This document shows, in pieces, positions 1-6,427 of a stretch of 7,100 nucleotides of DNA; position 1 is the stretch's first letter, and every line of letters starts with the position of its first letter. The position numbers were made by a program, and so were the translations under genes. Under the pieces are notes generated by a model that was given only the letters and a program-made list of their open reading frames with translations, had not been told where the DNA came from and did not search any database. This stretch comes from Candidatus Sabulitectum sp. (GTDB lineage: Bacteria; Fermentibacterota; Fermentibacteria; Fermentibacterales; JCC-6): contig JAOZRM010000164.1 of assembly GCA_029940175.1 (NCBI GenBank), forward strand, positions 1-7,100, written 5' to 3'.

Positions 1-211
1 AACCAAGATGACCGGCATTTACGCCCAGAACCGGCAGATTGCTTCCCAGAAGCATATCCATTACTTTCAGAATCGTTCCATCCCCACCAATGGCAATGGC
101 TGCGTCAGTGCCCTCCGGTTGTGATAAAACACTTATTCCGGCTTTTTCGAAAAGACTACCAAACTCTTCTGCCACAGGTTCAGGAATAAATACTTTCTTA
201 ACAGCTTTCAC
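1..211 (-). CDS. nadK: NAD kinase, 3'-truncated by window edge
   Basis: Cytosolic NAD kinase phosphorylates NAD at the 2'-hydroxyl of its adenosine ribose to make NADP. Only the N-terminal 70 codons are visible; the rest lies beyond position 1. The family signature is clear: an AIAIGGDGTIL segment (GGDGT at residues 42-46, the nucleotide/phosphate-binding motif) and a PVLGVNAGHLG segment at the visible end (residues 60-70). Two starts are possible. I chose the GTG at 211 because it has an AGGA ribosome-binding site six bases upstream (218-221). An in-frame ATG at 226 would add five residues (MSGSI) but has no convincing site. Either start overlaps the end of dxs (14 or 29 nt), suggesting coupled translation. 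An ispA-dxs-nadK order is seen in many bacteria, and NADPH is used by DXP reductoisomerase, the step after DXS. Identity is secure; the start is uncertain. Confidence 0.93.
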   Translation of the reverse strand, partial: MKAVKKVFIPEPVAEEFGSLFEKAGISVLSQPEGTDAAIAIGGDGTILKVMDMLLGSNLPVLGVNAGHLG

Positions 212-2051
212 AATGGATCCTGACATATTCTTCAATTGAATCACTTACACCAGTCTGATCCAGCTTAAGGTCGGCAATTATCTCTCTAGTGCTGCCGTGA
301 GCCACAAACTCATCTGGAATACCAAGGTTGAGAACACGCCACTCTGGTAGCAGCGATGCTATATACTGACCGAACCCTCCTCTGAGGGTACCTTCCTCAA
401 GAGTTACCACTGACCTGCCCACAGCAAGATCACGTATCATTTCAACAGGTGCTGGTTTCAACCACACAGGGTCAAAAACCATTACATCAATGCCTTTGCT
501 CTTAAGTATCTCCGCTGCTCCGACAGCTGTTGCAACCATGGATCCAACTGCGATCAAAAGTATCCGGCTGCCTTCACGGACCACCTGACCGGTTCCCCTT
601 GGGAAAGCCTCCGGTGAATCAAATCGCAATTCCGGTTCCAGCCCTCTTGGATAACGTATACCTGTTGGCCCGGAAAGATCTCCGAGAACTGTAGAGATCA
701 TCCTCTTTAAAACTGTACAATCTCTGGGAGCAGCAAGACTTAAGCCGGGTATTGCAAGAAACATGGAAATATCGTAGATCCCGTGATGAGTAGGACCATC
801 TGCTCCCACAACTCCAGCCCTGTCCATGGCAAAAAGAACCGGTGCATTCTGTAAAGCAGCATCATGAATAACCTGGTCGTACGCCCTCTGCATAAAGCTG
901 CTGTAAATGGCAACCACCGGCTTCATGCCACCGAAAGCAAGCCCGCATGCAAAAGTAACAGCATGCTGCTCTGCTATACCAACATCAAAAAATCTCGAAG
1001 GATACTTCTCGGCAAAAGCAGAAAGACCGGTACCATCCGGCATTGCTGCAGTGACAGCCACTACTGTTGGATCCCTTTCAGCTGCAACAAGAAGAGCTTC
1101 AGAAAAAGAGCCGGTAAATTTGTTCCCCGGTGTTTTAACCGCTGCACCGCTGATACCGTGATGAGACACCGGTTGGGATTCCGCAGGACTGTAACCCTTA
1201 CCTTTTTTGGTTATCACATGAACTAGAACCGGACCCGGTATCTTTTTTACCCGATCAAGAACCCCTGTGAGTGCCGCAAGGTCATGGCCTGGAATGGGCC
1301 CAAAATAATTCACACCAAATTCCTCAAAAATACTGGCAGGAGTTACAATGGTTTTCTTTATTGCAGAAGACACCTCGTGAGCTGCGATCCTCATCCTGTC
1401 CCCCAGAGAGGGAACCTTGCCCAGAGCCTTCCATACCCCGTCCTTGAACTTGTTGTATGTGGGATCCGAGAGAAGTTTATTGAGGTGCTTTGAAAGAGCC
1501 CCCACGTTCTTCGATATAGACATCTCATTATCATTAAGTATTATGGTTATGTCTGTCTGCAGGGCTCCTGCATTGTTCAGCCCTTCAAGAGCAAGGCCAG
1601 CGGTCATGGAGCCATCGCCTATCACTGCAACAACTTTTTCGTCTCCACCTGCAAGGTCCCTTGCACCTGCAAACCCGAGAGCAGCACTAATAGAAGTGCT
1701 TGAATGACCGGTTCCGAAAACATCAAATCTGCTCTCATCTCTTCTGGGAAAACCACTAAGTCCGCCTGACTGCCTGATGGTATGAAAAAGCTCACGTCGA
1801 CCAGTGAGCAGTTTCCACGGGTAGGTCTGATGCCCCACATCCCATACTATTCTGTCTGTTGCAGGATCATAAATTGTGAGAAGAGCAATTGTCAGTTCAA
1901 CAACTCCCAGACTTGAAGCCAGGTGACCTCCGGTATTGCAGATTACTCCGATAATTCTTTCCCGTATCTCTGCTGCCAGACTAACCCGCTGCTCAAGCGA
2001 CAGTTCTGCTATCTGCCCTGGATCATTAATTCTGTCAAGCAAATTTGACAC
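198..2051 (-). CDS. dxs: 1-deoxy-D-xylulose-5-phosphate synthase
   Basis: DXS is a thiamine-diphosphate enzyme that condenses pyruvate with glyceraldehyde-3-phosphate to form DXP, the first step of the MEP isoprenoid pathway and a branch to thiamine and pyridoxal. The 617-residue product has the usual family length and is intact. Visible landmarks are NTGGHLASSLG at 39-49, WDVGHQTYPWK at 70-80, GTGHSSTSIS at 113-122, the ThDP/Mg motif GDG (145-147) with NDN (173-175), the catalytic glutamate E361 in VGIAEQHAV, GADGPTHHG at 416-424, and a transketolase C-terminal domain from about 490. It starts with GTG, which shares one base with the ispA stop codon (TAGTG); an AAGGA sequence sits just upstream. 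This points to translational coupling with the prenyl synthase. No key residue appears to be missing. Confidence 0.98.
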   Translation of the reverse strand: MSNLLDRINDPGQIAELSLEQRVSLAAEIRERIIGVICNTGGHLASSLGVVELTIALLTIYDPATDRIVWDVGHQTYPWKLLTGRRELFHTIRQSGGLSGFPRRDESRFDVFGTGHSSTSISAALGFAGARDLAGGDEKVVAVIGDGSMTAGLALEGLNNAGALQTDITIILNDNEMSISKNVGALSKHLNKLLSDPTYNKFKDGVWKALGKVPSLGDRMRIAAHEVSSAIKKTIVTPASIFEEFGVNYFGPIPGHDLAALTGVLDRVKKIPGPVLVHVITKKGKGYSPAESQPVSHHGISGAAVKTPGNKFTGSFSEALLVAAERDPTVVAVTAAMPDGTGLSAFAEKYPSRFFDVGIAEQHAVTFACGLAFGGMKPVVAIYSSFMQRAYDQVIHDAALQNAPVLFAMDRAGVVGADGPTHHGIYDISMFLAIPGLSLAAPRDCTVLKRMISTVLGDLSGPTGIRYPRGLEPELRFDSPEAFPRGTGQVVREGSRILLIAVGSMVATAVGAAEILKSKGIDVMVFDPVWLKPAPVEMIRDLAVGRSVVTLEEGTLRGGFGQYIASLLPEWRVLNLGIPDEFVAHGSTREIIADLKLDQTGVSDSIEEYVRIHCESC

Positions 2052-2932
2052 TACTTCCTTCTTTCCGGAAGGTATTCCACCAGTTCTCTTACAACAGACC
2101 AGTCACCTGTAAGAGAATCCAGACGATCAGATATGGAAGCTGCACTTCTGCAGGCAAGTTCCATGGCACCATCGATCCCCAGCTCGGTCACGGGGTTCCA
2201 CTTCCCCATATCAGCATCTTTGGAAACGGCCTTACCCATTTCTTCAGTAGTACCTGTAACATCAAGAATATCATCAGTAAGTTGAAACAACCAGCCGATA
2301 TCATCACCAATGGATGAGATGACTTCAAGCTCCTTGTCTGATACTCCTGCAACAACTGAACCAAGTTCCATGGAAACCCTGATCATTGCCGCAGTTTTTC
2401 CCATGATCATTCTCTCTGTCCAGGTGCGATCTGCGCTAACTGGATGGAACATGTCCATGAACTGCCCTCCTACAAGAAAAGACACTCCAGCTGCAGATGT
2501 CAGTCGGTGTAACATAACTCTTGTTCGCGTGTTTGGAAGACTTGTCTTTAGAAGAGCTCTGAAAGACTCAAGCAGAAGTCTGTCGCCTGCAAATATTGCG
2601 TTTTCCGTACCGCATACTTTATGCAGGGCAGGCTTTCCTCTTCTGGTATCATCGTCATCCATACCGGGAAGATCATCGTGAATAAGGGAATAGGTATGAA
2701 TCATCTCAACGGAACACGCAGCCCATAGTGCATCTTCCATATCCCCCCCCAGTGCGCTTGAAGACTGAAGCACAAAGAACGGACGCAATCGTTTTCCACC
2801 GGCATTCAACGAATAAGAGCAATACTCAGCCTGCGGGTTCCCCTGACTGAACATGGGCAGCGAATTCAAGGCATCTTCCACCCTGATTGCACTTTCGTTA
2901 AGTAAGCTCTTCAGTCGTCTGGACATACTCAT
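2051..2932 (-). CDS. ispA: Short-chain polyprenyl diphosphate synthase (FPP/GGPP type)
   Basis: Trans-isoprenyl diphosphate synthase, 293 residues, which condenses IPP with allylic diphosphates to give farnesyl or geranylgeranyl diphosphate. Visible motifs are GGKRLRP at 45-51 (substrate binding), the first aspartate-rich motif DDLPGMDDDD at 86-95 followed by RRGKP, and the second motif LTDDILD at 218-224. The four-residue spacing in the first motif (DDxxxxD) is typical of bacterial type II FPP synthases; chain length cannot be fixed from sequence alone. The conserved lysine-x-Thr-Tyr segment after the second motif reads KWNP here, which is unusual. The ATG at 2932 is preferred because AAGG lies seven bases upstream (2940-2943); an in-frame GTG at 2938 is too close to that site, and another ATG lies at 2926. 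The gene overlaps the end of the ymdB-type gene by 35 nt and shares one base with dxs. The symbol is assigned by family and context. Confidence 0.92.
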   Translation of the reverse strand: MSMSRRLKSLLNESAIRVEDALNSLPMFSQGNPQAEYCSYSLNAGGKRLRPFFVLQSSSALGGDMEDALWAACSVEMIHTYSLIHDDLPGMDDDDTRRGKPALHKVCGTENAIFAGDRLLLESFRALLKTSLPNTRTRVMLHRLTSAAGVSFLVGGQFMDMFHPVSADRTWTERMIMGKTAAMIRVSMELGSVVAGVSDKELEVISSIGDDIGWLFQLTDDILDVTGTTEEMGKAVSKDADMGKWNPVTELGIDGAMELACRSAASISDRLDSLTGDWSVVRELVEYLPERRK

Positions 2933-3686
2933 ATACACGCCTTAATTCTGAAACAGCCAGTTTACCGTCAAGAGTTACATCAAGACCGTTGATCATTTCT
3001 CCACCCTGGGCCAAAACTAGTTTACTGTACCTGTCGCTGAGGAATCTTCCAATAGATGATTTTGTCTCCATGCCGATCACGCCTCTGGATGAACCGCACA
3101 TTCCCAGATCAGAGATGTAAGCCATTCCGCCAGGAAGGACCTGAGCATCAGCAGTCTGCACATGAGTATGGGTTCCAACGAAAATGTTGACTCGACCATC
3201 CACATAATGAGCAAGGGCGAGTTTCTCACTTGTGGCCTCTGCATGAAAATCAATCACTCTTACGTCCGCTCTGGTACTACTGAGAATACTGTCGACTGTT
3301 TTAAATGGACAATCTCCAGAGAAGTCTGTAAATACCTTTCCCTGAAGGTTGATCACCTGAACAGAAACACCTGCAATGTCTCTTATGGCCCACCCTGTTC
3401 CAGGTTTGCTCTTTGGATAATTCGCAGGTCGCAGTACAACGGTATCCTGATCTGAAAGGAGAGGAATAATCGATTCTTTTTTCCAGATGTGATTGCCGGA
3501 AGTGATCACATCGGCTCCGGCATCCAGAAGAGTCCGGGATATGTCCGGAGTAATTCCGAACCCGCCGGCGGCATTCTCTCCATTCACCACAACAAGATCG
3601 TAACTGCTACGGTGTTCTGACAGATAGGAAACAACAGTTTTCCTGCCCGGTCGCCCGACCACATCTCCCAGAAACAAAATCCGCAT
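2898..3686 (-). CDS. ymdB: YmdB-family metallophosphoesterase (TIGR00282 type)
   Basis: A 262-residue calcineurin-like metallophosphoesterase of the YmdB family, whose characterised Bacillus member hydrolyses cyclic nucleotides such as 2',3'-cAMP and influences biofilm and motility decisions. The whole protein is the catalytic domain. Metal-ligand motifs are in the expected order: FLGDVVGRPG with D8, VNGENAAGG with E37 and N38, SGNHIW with N65 and H66, DFHAEATSEK with H148, and GTHTHVQTAD with H173 and H175. The ATG at 3686 follows the rny stop by five bases. Its ribosome-binding site (AAGG, eight bases away) lies inside the end of rny. Adjacency to RNase Y is a widespread pairing, and 2',3'-cyclic nucleotides can arise from RNA breakdown, so a role linked to RNA turnover is plausible but inferred. 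Family assignment is secure; the physiological substrate is not. Confidence 0.95.
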   Translation of the reverse strand: MRILFLGDVVGRPGRKTVVSYLSEHRSSYDLVVVNGENAAGGFGITPDISRTLLDAGADVITSGNHIWKKESIIPLLSDQDTVVLRPANYPKSKPGTGWAIRDIAGVSVQVINLQGKVFTDFSGDCPFKTVDSILSSTRADVRVIDFHAEATSEKLALAHYVDGRVNIFVGTHTHVQTADAQVLPGGMAYISDLGMCGSSRGVIGMETKSSIGRFLSDRYSKLVLAQGGEMINGLDVTLDGKLAVSELRRVYEYVQTTEELT

Positions 3687-3691
3687 TCTGT

Positions 3692-5242
3692 TTACCTTGC
3701 GGTTTCTGAGGCTCTCAGCTCTCTTATTACAGTCACCTTTATCTGTCCGGGATACTCCATCTCTTCTTCTATCTTTTTAGCTATCTGTCTTGACATATCG
3801 ATTGCAGTTTCATCGGAAACAGTTTCAGGTCTCACTGCTATCCTGAGCTCACGGCCTGCCTGGATTGCGTAGGATTTTCTTACTCCATCAAATGAATCGG
3901 CAATGGTCTCCAGTCTGCGAAGACGCTTGATGTACAGCTCCAGTGTTTCCCTGCGGGCACCGGGGCGGGCACTGCTAACAGCATCGGCTGCCTGGACGAG
4001 GATGGCATAAAGACTGCCAGGCTCGATCTCCTCGTGGTGAGCGCCTATAGCGTTTGCAACGATCTTGGGCTCATTGAATTTTCTTGCAAGTTCCAAACCA
4101 ACCATTGCATGTGATCCCTCAATATCATGGTCTGTTGCCTTACCAATATCGTGTAGAAGTCCCACTCTTCTGGCCATGGCCGGATCGAGCCTGAGCTCAC
4201 TGGCAAGCAACCCGCACATGTGGGATACTTCCAGGGAGTGCTGATACATATTTTGACCGTAGCTGGTTCTGTATCTAAGTCTTCCAAGGTGTCTGATCAA
4301 CTGTGGATGCAGACCGGTAACGCTTGCTTCCATTGCCAGTTCGTTACCGAGCTTCCTGATGGTGCGCTCCATCTCACTGCGGACTTTCGCAACAACCGAT
4401 TCAATCCGTCCCGGATGTATTCTTCCATCATTGATAAGCTTGTCCAGAGAAAGTCTTGCAACTTCCCTGCGCACGGGATCAAAACATGACAGAACAACAG
4501 CTTCCGGCGTATCATCAATAACAACATCAACTCCGGTGGCTTTTTCAAAAGCTCTAATGTTGCGACCCTCGCGACCAATGATACGACCCTTCATATCATC
4601 ATTAGTGAGGTTGACGACAGAAATACAGCTCTCCACAACATGATTGGCAGCACATCTTTGAATAGTTGTGGCCAGAATGCTGTTGGCTTTGTCGTCTGCG
4701 GACCTCTCAGCCTCATCAAGTATTCGTCTGGTGAGTTTAGCAGCCTCCATGTCTGTCTCTTCGCGAAGATTTGAAAGAAGAAGTTCTCTGGCCTCTTCGC
4801 TTGACAACCTTGCAACCTGCTCGAGTTTGACGTTGTGCTCTTCAATGAGTTTGTTGGCTCTCTGATGCTTTGCCAGCAAAGCCTGCTCCATCTCACCAAG
4901 AGCAGTTTCCTGCTGGTCCAGAGACTCAGCACGGTTTTTTAAGTTTTCTTTTGTTCTGTCAGCCTGCTGAGACATTCTGTTGATACTGTTTTCTCTTTTG
5001 TCAATCTCAGATTGCTTCCGGCGCAGTCGCTCAAGTTCAATCGAGCGCTCCTCAACAATTCTTTCTCTACCCTCAAGAAGAGCTTCCTTTTTCAGGGTTT
5101 CAATCTCTCTCTTCGAATCGGCTAGAATGCGATCCGCTTCAGCGGATGCACCACCTATCTCCCTTGTTACAAGCATTTTGTGCAGATAGAAACCTAGCAC
5201 AAACGCCAGAACAGCAACTGCAATGGGAATTACAATATGCAT
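3692..5242 (-). CDS. rny: Ribonuclease Y
   Basis: RNase Y is a membrane-anchored endoribonuclease that starts mRNA decay in many bacteria lacking RNase E. The 516-residue product has the full family architecture. An N-terminal transmembrane segment spans about residues 3-20. A long charged coiled coil, rich in E, K, R and Q, runs from about 30 to 195. The KH RNA-binding domain carries GRIIGREGRNIRAFE at 219-233. The HD domain has H335 in QHSLEVS, the signature LLHDIGK with H364 and D365, HH at 402-403 and D420 in QAADAVSSARPGARRE. A C-terminal domain follows and ends near EYPGQIKVTVIRE. The ATG at 5242 has GGAG ten bases upstream; a nearer AGGA is one base from the ATG and too close to serve. 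That GGAG lies inside an inverted repeat, so translation may be controlled by leader structure. The next gene starts five bases after the stop. Confidence 0.98.
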   Translation of the reverse strand: MHIVIPIAVAVLAFVLGFYLHKMLVTREIGGASAEADRILADSKREIETLKKEALLEGRERIVEERSIELERLRRKQSEIDKRENSINRMSQQADRTKENLKNRAESLDQQETALGEMEQALLAKHQRANKLIEEHNVKLEQVARLSSEEARELLLSNLREETDMEAAKLTRRILDEAERSADDKANSILATTIQRCAANHVVESCISVVNLTNDDMKGRIIGREGRNIRAFEKATGVDVVIDDTPEAVVLSCFDPVRREVARLSLDKLINDGRIHPGRIESVVAKVRSEMERTIRKLGNELAMEASVTGLHPQLIRHLGRLRYRTSYGQNMYQHSLEVSHMCGLLASELRLDPAMARRVGLLHDIGKATDHDIEGSHAMVGLELARKFNEPKIVANAIGAHHEEIEPGSLYAILVQAADAVSSARPGARRETLELYIKRLRRLETIADSFDGVRKSYAIQAGRELRIAVRPETVSDETAIDMSRQIAKKIEEEMEYPGQIKVTVIRELRASETAR

Positions 5243-5245
5243 ATC

Positions 5246-5298
5246 CTGTTTTCTCCGTTTCAGGCGCAGGAACTCATTTATATTAATCGGAGAAACAG
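5246..5298 (-). promoter_or_regulatory. Putative hairpin sequestering the rny ribosome-binding site
   Basis: An 11-base arm at 5298-5288 (minus-strand CTGTTTCTCCG) is complementary to 5257-5246 (CGGAGAAAACAG), with one bulged A and a 30-base loop. The second arm contains the GGAG that best serves as the rny ribosome-binding site and ends three bases before the ATG. If formed in RNA, this stem would hide the site. The CTCCG part of the first arm can instead pair with an upstream GGAGA at 5310-5306, which would free the site. The loop includes a TATAAA at 5282-5277 that resembles a -10 box but has no good -35 partner. The repeats are seen directly; the regulatory role is inference. Confidence 0.4.
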
Positions 5299-5321
5299 CA
5301 TACGATCTCCTGAACCCTGCG
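5257..5321 (-). promoter_or_regulatory. Alternative (SD-free) pairings in the zapA-rny spacer
   Basis: Minus-strand CGCAGG (5321-5316) pairs with CCTGCG (5270-5265) and encloses a GGAGA (5310-5306)/TCTCC (5293-5289) hairpin with a 12-base loop. This nested fold uses the first arm of the SD-blocking hairpin and leaves the rny GGAG free. A third option pairs GTTCAGG (5315-5309) with CCTGAAAC (5264-5257, one bulge). These folds and the sequestering stem cannot all coexist without pseudoknots. This is a pattern read by eye; no folding energy was calculated. Confidence 0.3.
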
Positions 5322-5370
5322 GCACATTCTGGAGCACTATCCTCCGAGGACTATCACTGTTCTTTGCCGC
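5319..5370 (-). repeat. Inverted repeats around the zapA stop codon
   Basis: Minus-strand GCGGCA (5370-5365) and TGCCGC (5324-5319) form a six-base-pair inverted repeat enclosing the zapA stop codon. Inside it, an 11-base palindrome with one central base (5340-5350) starts three bases after the stop. No T-run follows, so this does not look like an intrinsic terminator. It could be an mRNA-stabilising or processing element in the zapA-rny transcript, or chance. Confidence 0.3.
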
Positions 5371-5758
5371 TGCTGGAGCTGGATTCTTGAAGGATAGGAG
5401 GGATAGGTATAGTATTAGTAACAGATTCCTGTTGCGTATTCTTCTCATGCTCAGTTGAATCAACTTCTTTGTTAAGAACCTCGTCGATTTTACTGGCAAG
5501 AGAAGATAAAAACAGCTGATGATTATCTTCCACTTCCTCGAGCTGTCCGATTTTTGAAAACAACTCGTCAGTGATATTTAACGATGCGAGAATTGCCACC
5601 TTAGCTGTGGAAGTCATGGAAACATTCTCGGTCATCTGTCGCATACGCATATCAAGAAAGTGGGCGATCTCCGCAATATAAGCTGGATCGCCCTCACCTC
5701 TTATGGAATACTCTCGTCCGTAGATGTTAACCCGCGTGGTTTCCGGACGATCAGTCAT
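5354..5758 (-). CDS. zapA: Cell division protein ZapA
   Basis: ZapA binds FtsZ in the cytoplasm and promotes bundling and stability of the Z ring. The 134-residue product has a standard ZapA domain at about 8-75: TRVNIYGREYSIRGEGDP, then the conserved helix segment with AKVAILASLNITDELF at 52-67, followed by a helical dimerisation region to about 98. The last 35 or so residues are a low-complexity polar tail, with PIPP at 118-121 and a run of five serines at 126-130, longer than in compact family members. The ATG at 5758 overlaps the end of the ZapB-like gene by eight bases. Its own ribosome-binding site is weak (AGGG, eleven bases away), so translation is probably coupled to the upstream gene. 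A 111-base spacer separates it from rny. Confidence 0.93.
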   Translation of the reverse strand: MTDRPETTRVNIYGREYSIRGEGDPAYIAEIAHFLDMRMRQMTENVSMTSTAKVAILASLNITDELFSKIGQLEEVEDNHQLFLSSLASKIDEVLNKEVDSTEHEKNTQQESVTNTIPIPPILQESSSSSGKEQ

Positions 5759-6038
5759 TAGTACTTTGTCCCTGTTGATCTTTCAACTTTTCCAGTTTCC
5801 TCAGCAGACTTTCCAATCTCTGCTTCAGCTCCTGCCTCTCATGCAGGAGCCTGGCATAATGGATCCTGAGGAGATTATACCCCTCTGAATTTGCATTACC
5901 CTCCTGGTACTCGATTCTATTTTCCAGCTCCATGACCCTGCCGGTCAGCCGCTTGTTCTCTTCCTCCTGAGATTGGTATCTCAGAATAAGCCTGTCAACA
6001 GCCTCTGTTAGTTTCTCAGTCGCACCGGCACCGGGCAA
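5751..6038 (-). CDS. Small coiled-coil protein, probable ZapB-like division factor
   Basis: A 95-residue soluble, highly charged protein with no signal peptide or membrane segment. Two heptad-like stretches are visible, about residues 8-46 (LTEAVDRLILRYQSQEEENKRL and onward) and 53-88 (YARLLHERQELKQRLESLLRKLEKL), joined by a short Gly/Asn-rich break near 47-53. The closing pattern resembles that of small ZapB-like proteins often encoded directly upstream of zapA, and here it overlaps zapA by eight bases. I infer that it works with ZapA and FtsZ at the division site; no catalytic motif is present. The start is TTG at 6038: an in-frame stop codon lies immediately before it and a strong GAGGAGG site is seven bases upstream. 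Existence as a gene is well supported by the ribosome-binding site and tight packing. The function rests on context and coiled-coil pattern only. Confidence 0.85.
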   Translation of the reverse strand: MPGAGATEKLTEAVDRLILRYQSQEEENKRLTGRVMELENRIEYQEGNANSEGYNLLRIHYARLLHERQELKQRLESLLRKLEKLKDQQGQSTND

Positions 6039-6045
6039 TTAGAAG

Positions 6046-6052
6046 CCTCCTC
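6046..6052 (-). promoter_or_regulatory. Strong ribosome-binding site fixing a TTG start
   Basis: Minus-strand GAGGAGG lies seven bases before the TTG at 6038 and four bases after the rplT stop codon. Because an in-frame TAA directly precedes the TTG, no earlier start is possible, so this site decides the start of the ZapB-like gene. Confidence 0.8.
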
Positions 6053-6054
6053 TT

Positions 6055-6411
6055 TTACTGAAGTCCCTTCCTGGCTACCTCGACAATTTTGCCGAAGGCT
6101 ACAGGATCCTTTACCGCAAGATCAGCAAGCATCTTTCTATCAATAAGAACTCCAGCCTTGGTGAGACCACTTATAAGAACACTGTAAGTTATACCATTCT
6201 CTCTTGCAGCAGCATTAATGCGAGTAATCCAGAGTGCTCTGAAATTTCTCTTCTTGTTTCTTCTGTCTCTGTACTGGTACTCAAGTGCCTTCTTGTTTGC
6301 GTCGGCAGCAACTGTATACAGTTTACGCCTGCCGCCAACATTGCCCTTGGCAGCCTTAAGTACTTTCTTGTGCCTTTTGTGCCTGGCAACGGCGTTTCTA
6401 ACTCTACTCAT
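6055..6411 (-). CDS. rplT: 50S ribosomal protein L20
   Basis: L20 binds 23S rRNA early in assembly of the large ribosomal subunit. In characterised bacteria it also represses its own operon by binding the leader mRNA. The 118-residue product matches the family length and is very basic. It opens with MSRVRNAVARHKRHKKVLKAAKG and contains the conserved YRDRRNKKRNFRALWITRINAAAR segment at about 47-70. The C-terminal globular part runs to about 118. The ATG at 6411 has GGAGG seven bases upstream. It follows rpmI by 16 bases and is followed after 16 bases by the ZapB-like gene, not by pheS as in many genomes. The leader where L20 autoregulation would act lies outside the window. Confidence 0.98.
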   Translation of the reverse strand: MSRVRNAVARHKRHKKVLKAAKGNVGGRRKLYTVAADANKKALEYQYRDRRNKKRNFRALWITRINAAARENGITYSVLISGLTKAGVLIDRKMLADLAVKDPVAFGKIVEVARKGLQ

Positions 6412-6427
6412 TTTTCAGCCTCCGCTG

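Noticed and set aside
224..226. ATG as the nadK start
   Set aside because: Not excluded, but no good ribosome-binding site precedes it, whereas the GTG at 211 has AGGA at six bases; the GTG is therefore preferred.
864..1226. Plus-strand open frame of 120 codons opposite dxs
   Set aside because: It is antisense to conserved DXS coding sequence, with no recognisable domain and no gene-like context. The same applies to the plus-strand frame at 2310-2681 opposite the prenyl synthase and the other plus-strand frames.
4045..4932. Three consecutive minus-strand open stretches in another frame inside rny
   Set aside because: They share one frame but are broken by stops and overlap a full-length, motif-complete RNase Y. 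They reflect codon bias, not a second gene.
5319..5370. Intrinsic terminator after zapA
   Set aside because: The palindrome and the six-pair stem have no following T-run on the minus strand, and the palindromic hairpin itself is very short.
5200..5400. 6S RNA (ssrS) between zapA and rny
   Set aside because: The position is classic for 6S RNA, and a short stretch near 5320-5335 looks faintly like it. But the spacer is only 111 nt and I could not build the long closing stem with a central bubble expected of a 160-200 nt 6S RNA. A covariance-model search with Rfam RF00013 would settle it.
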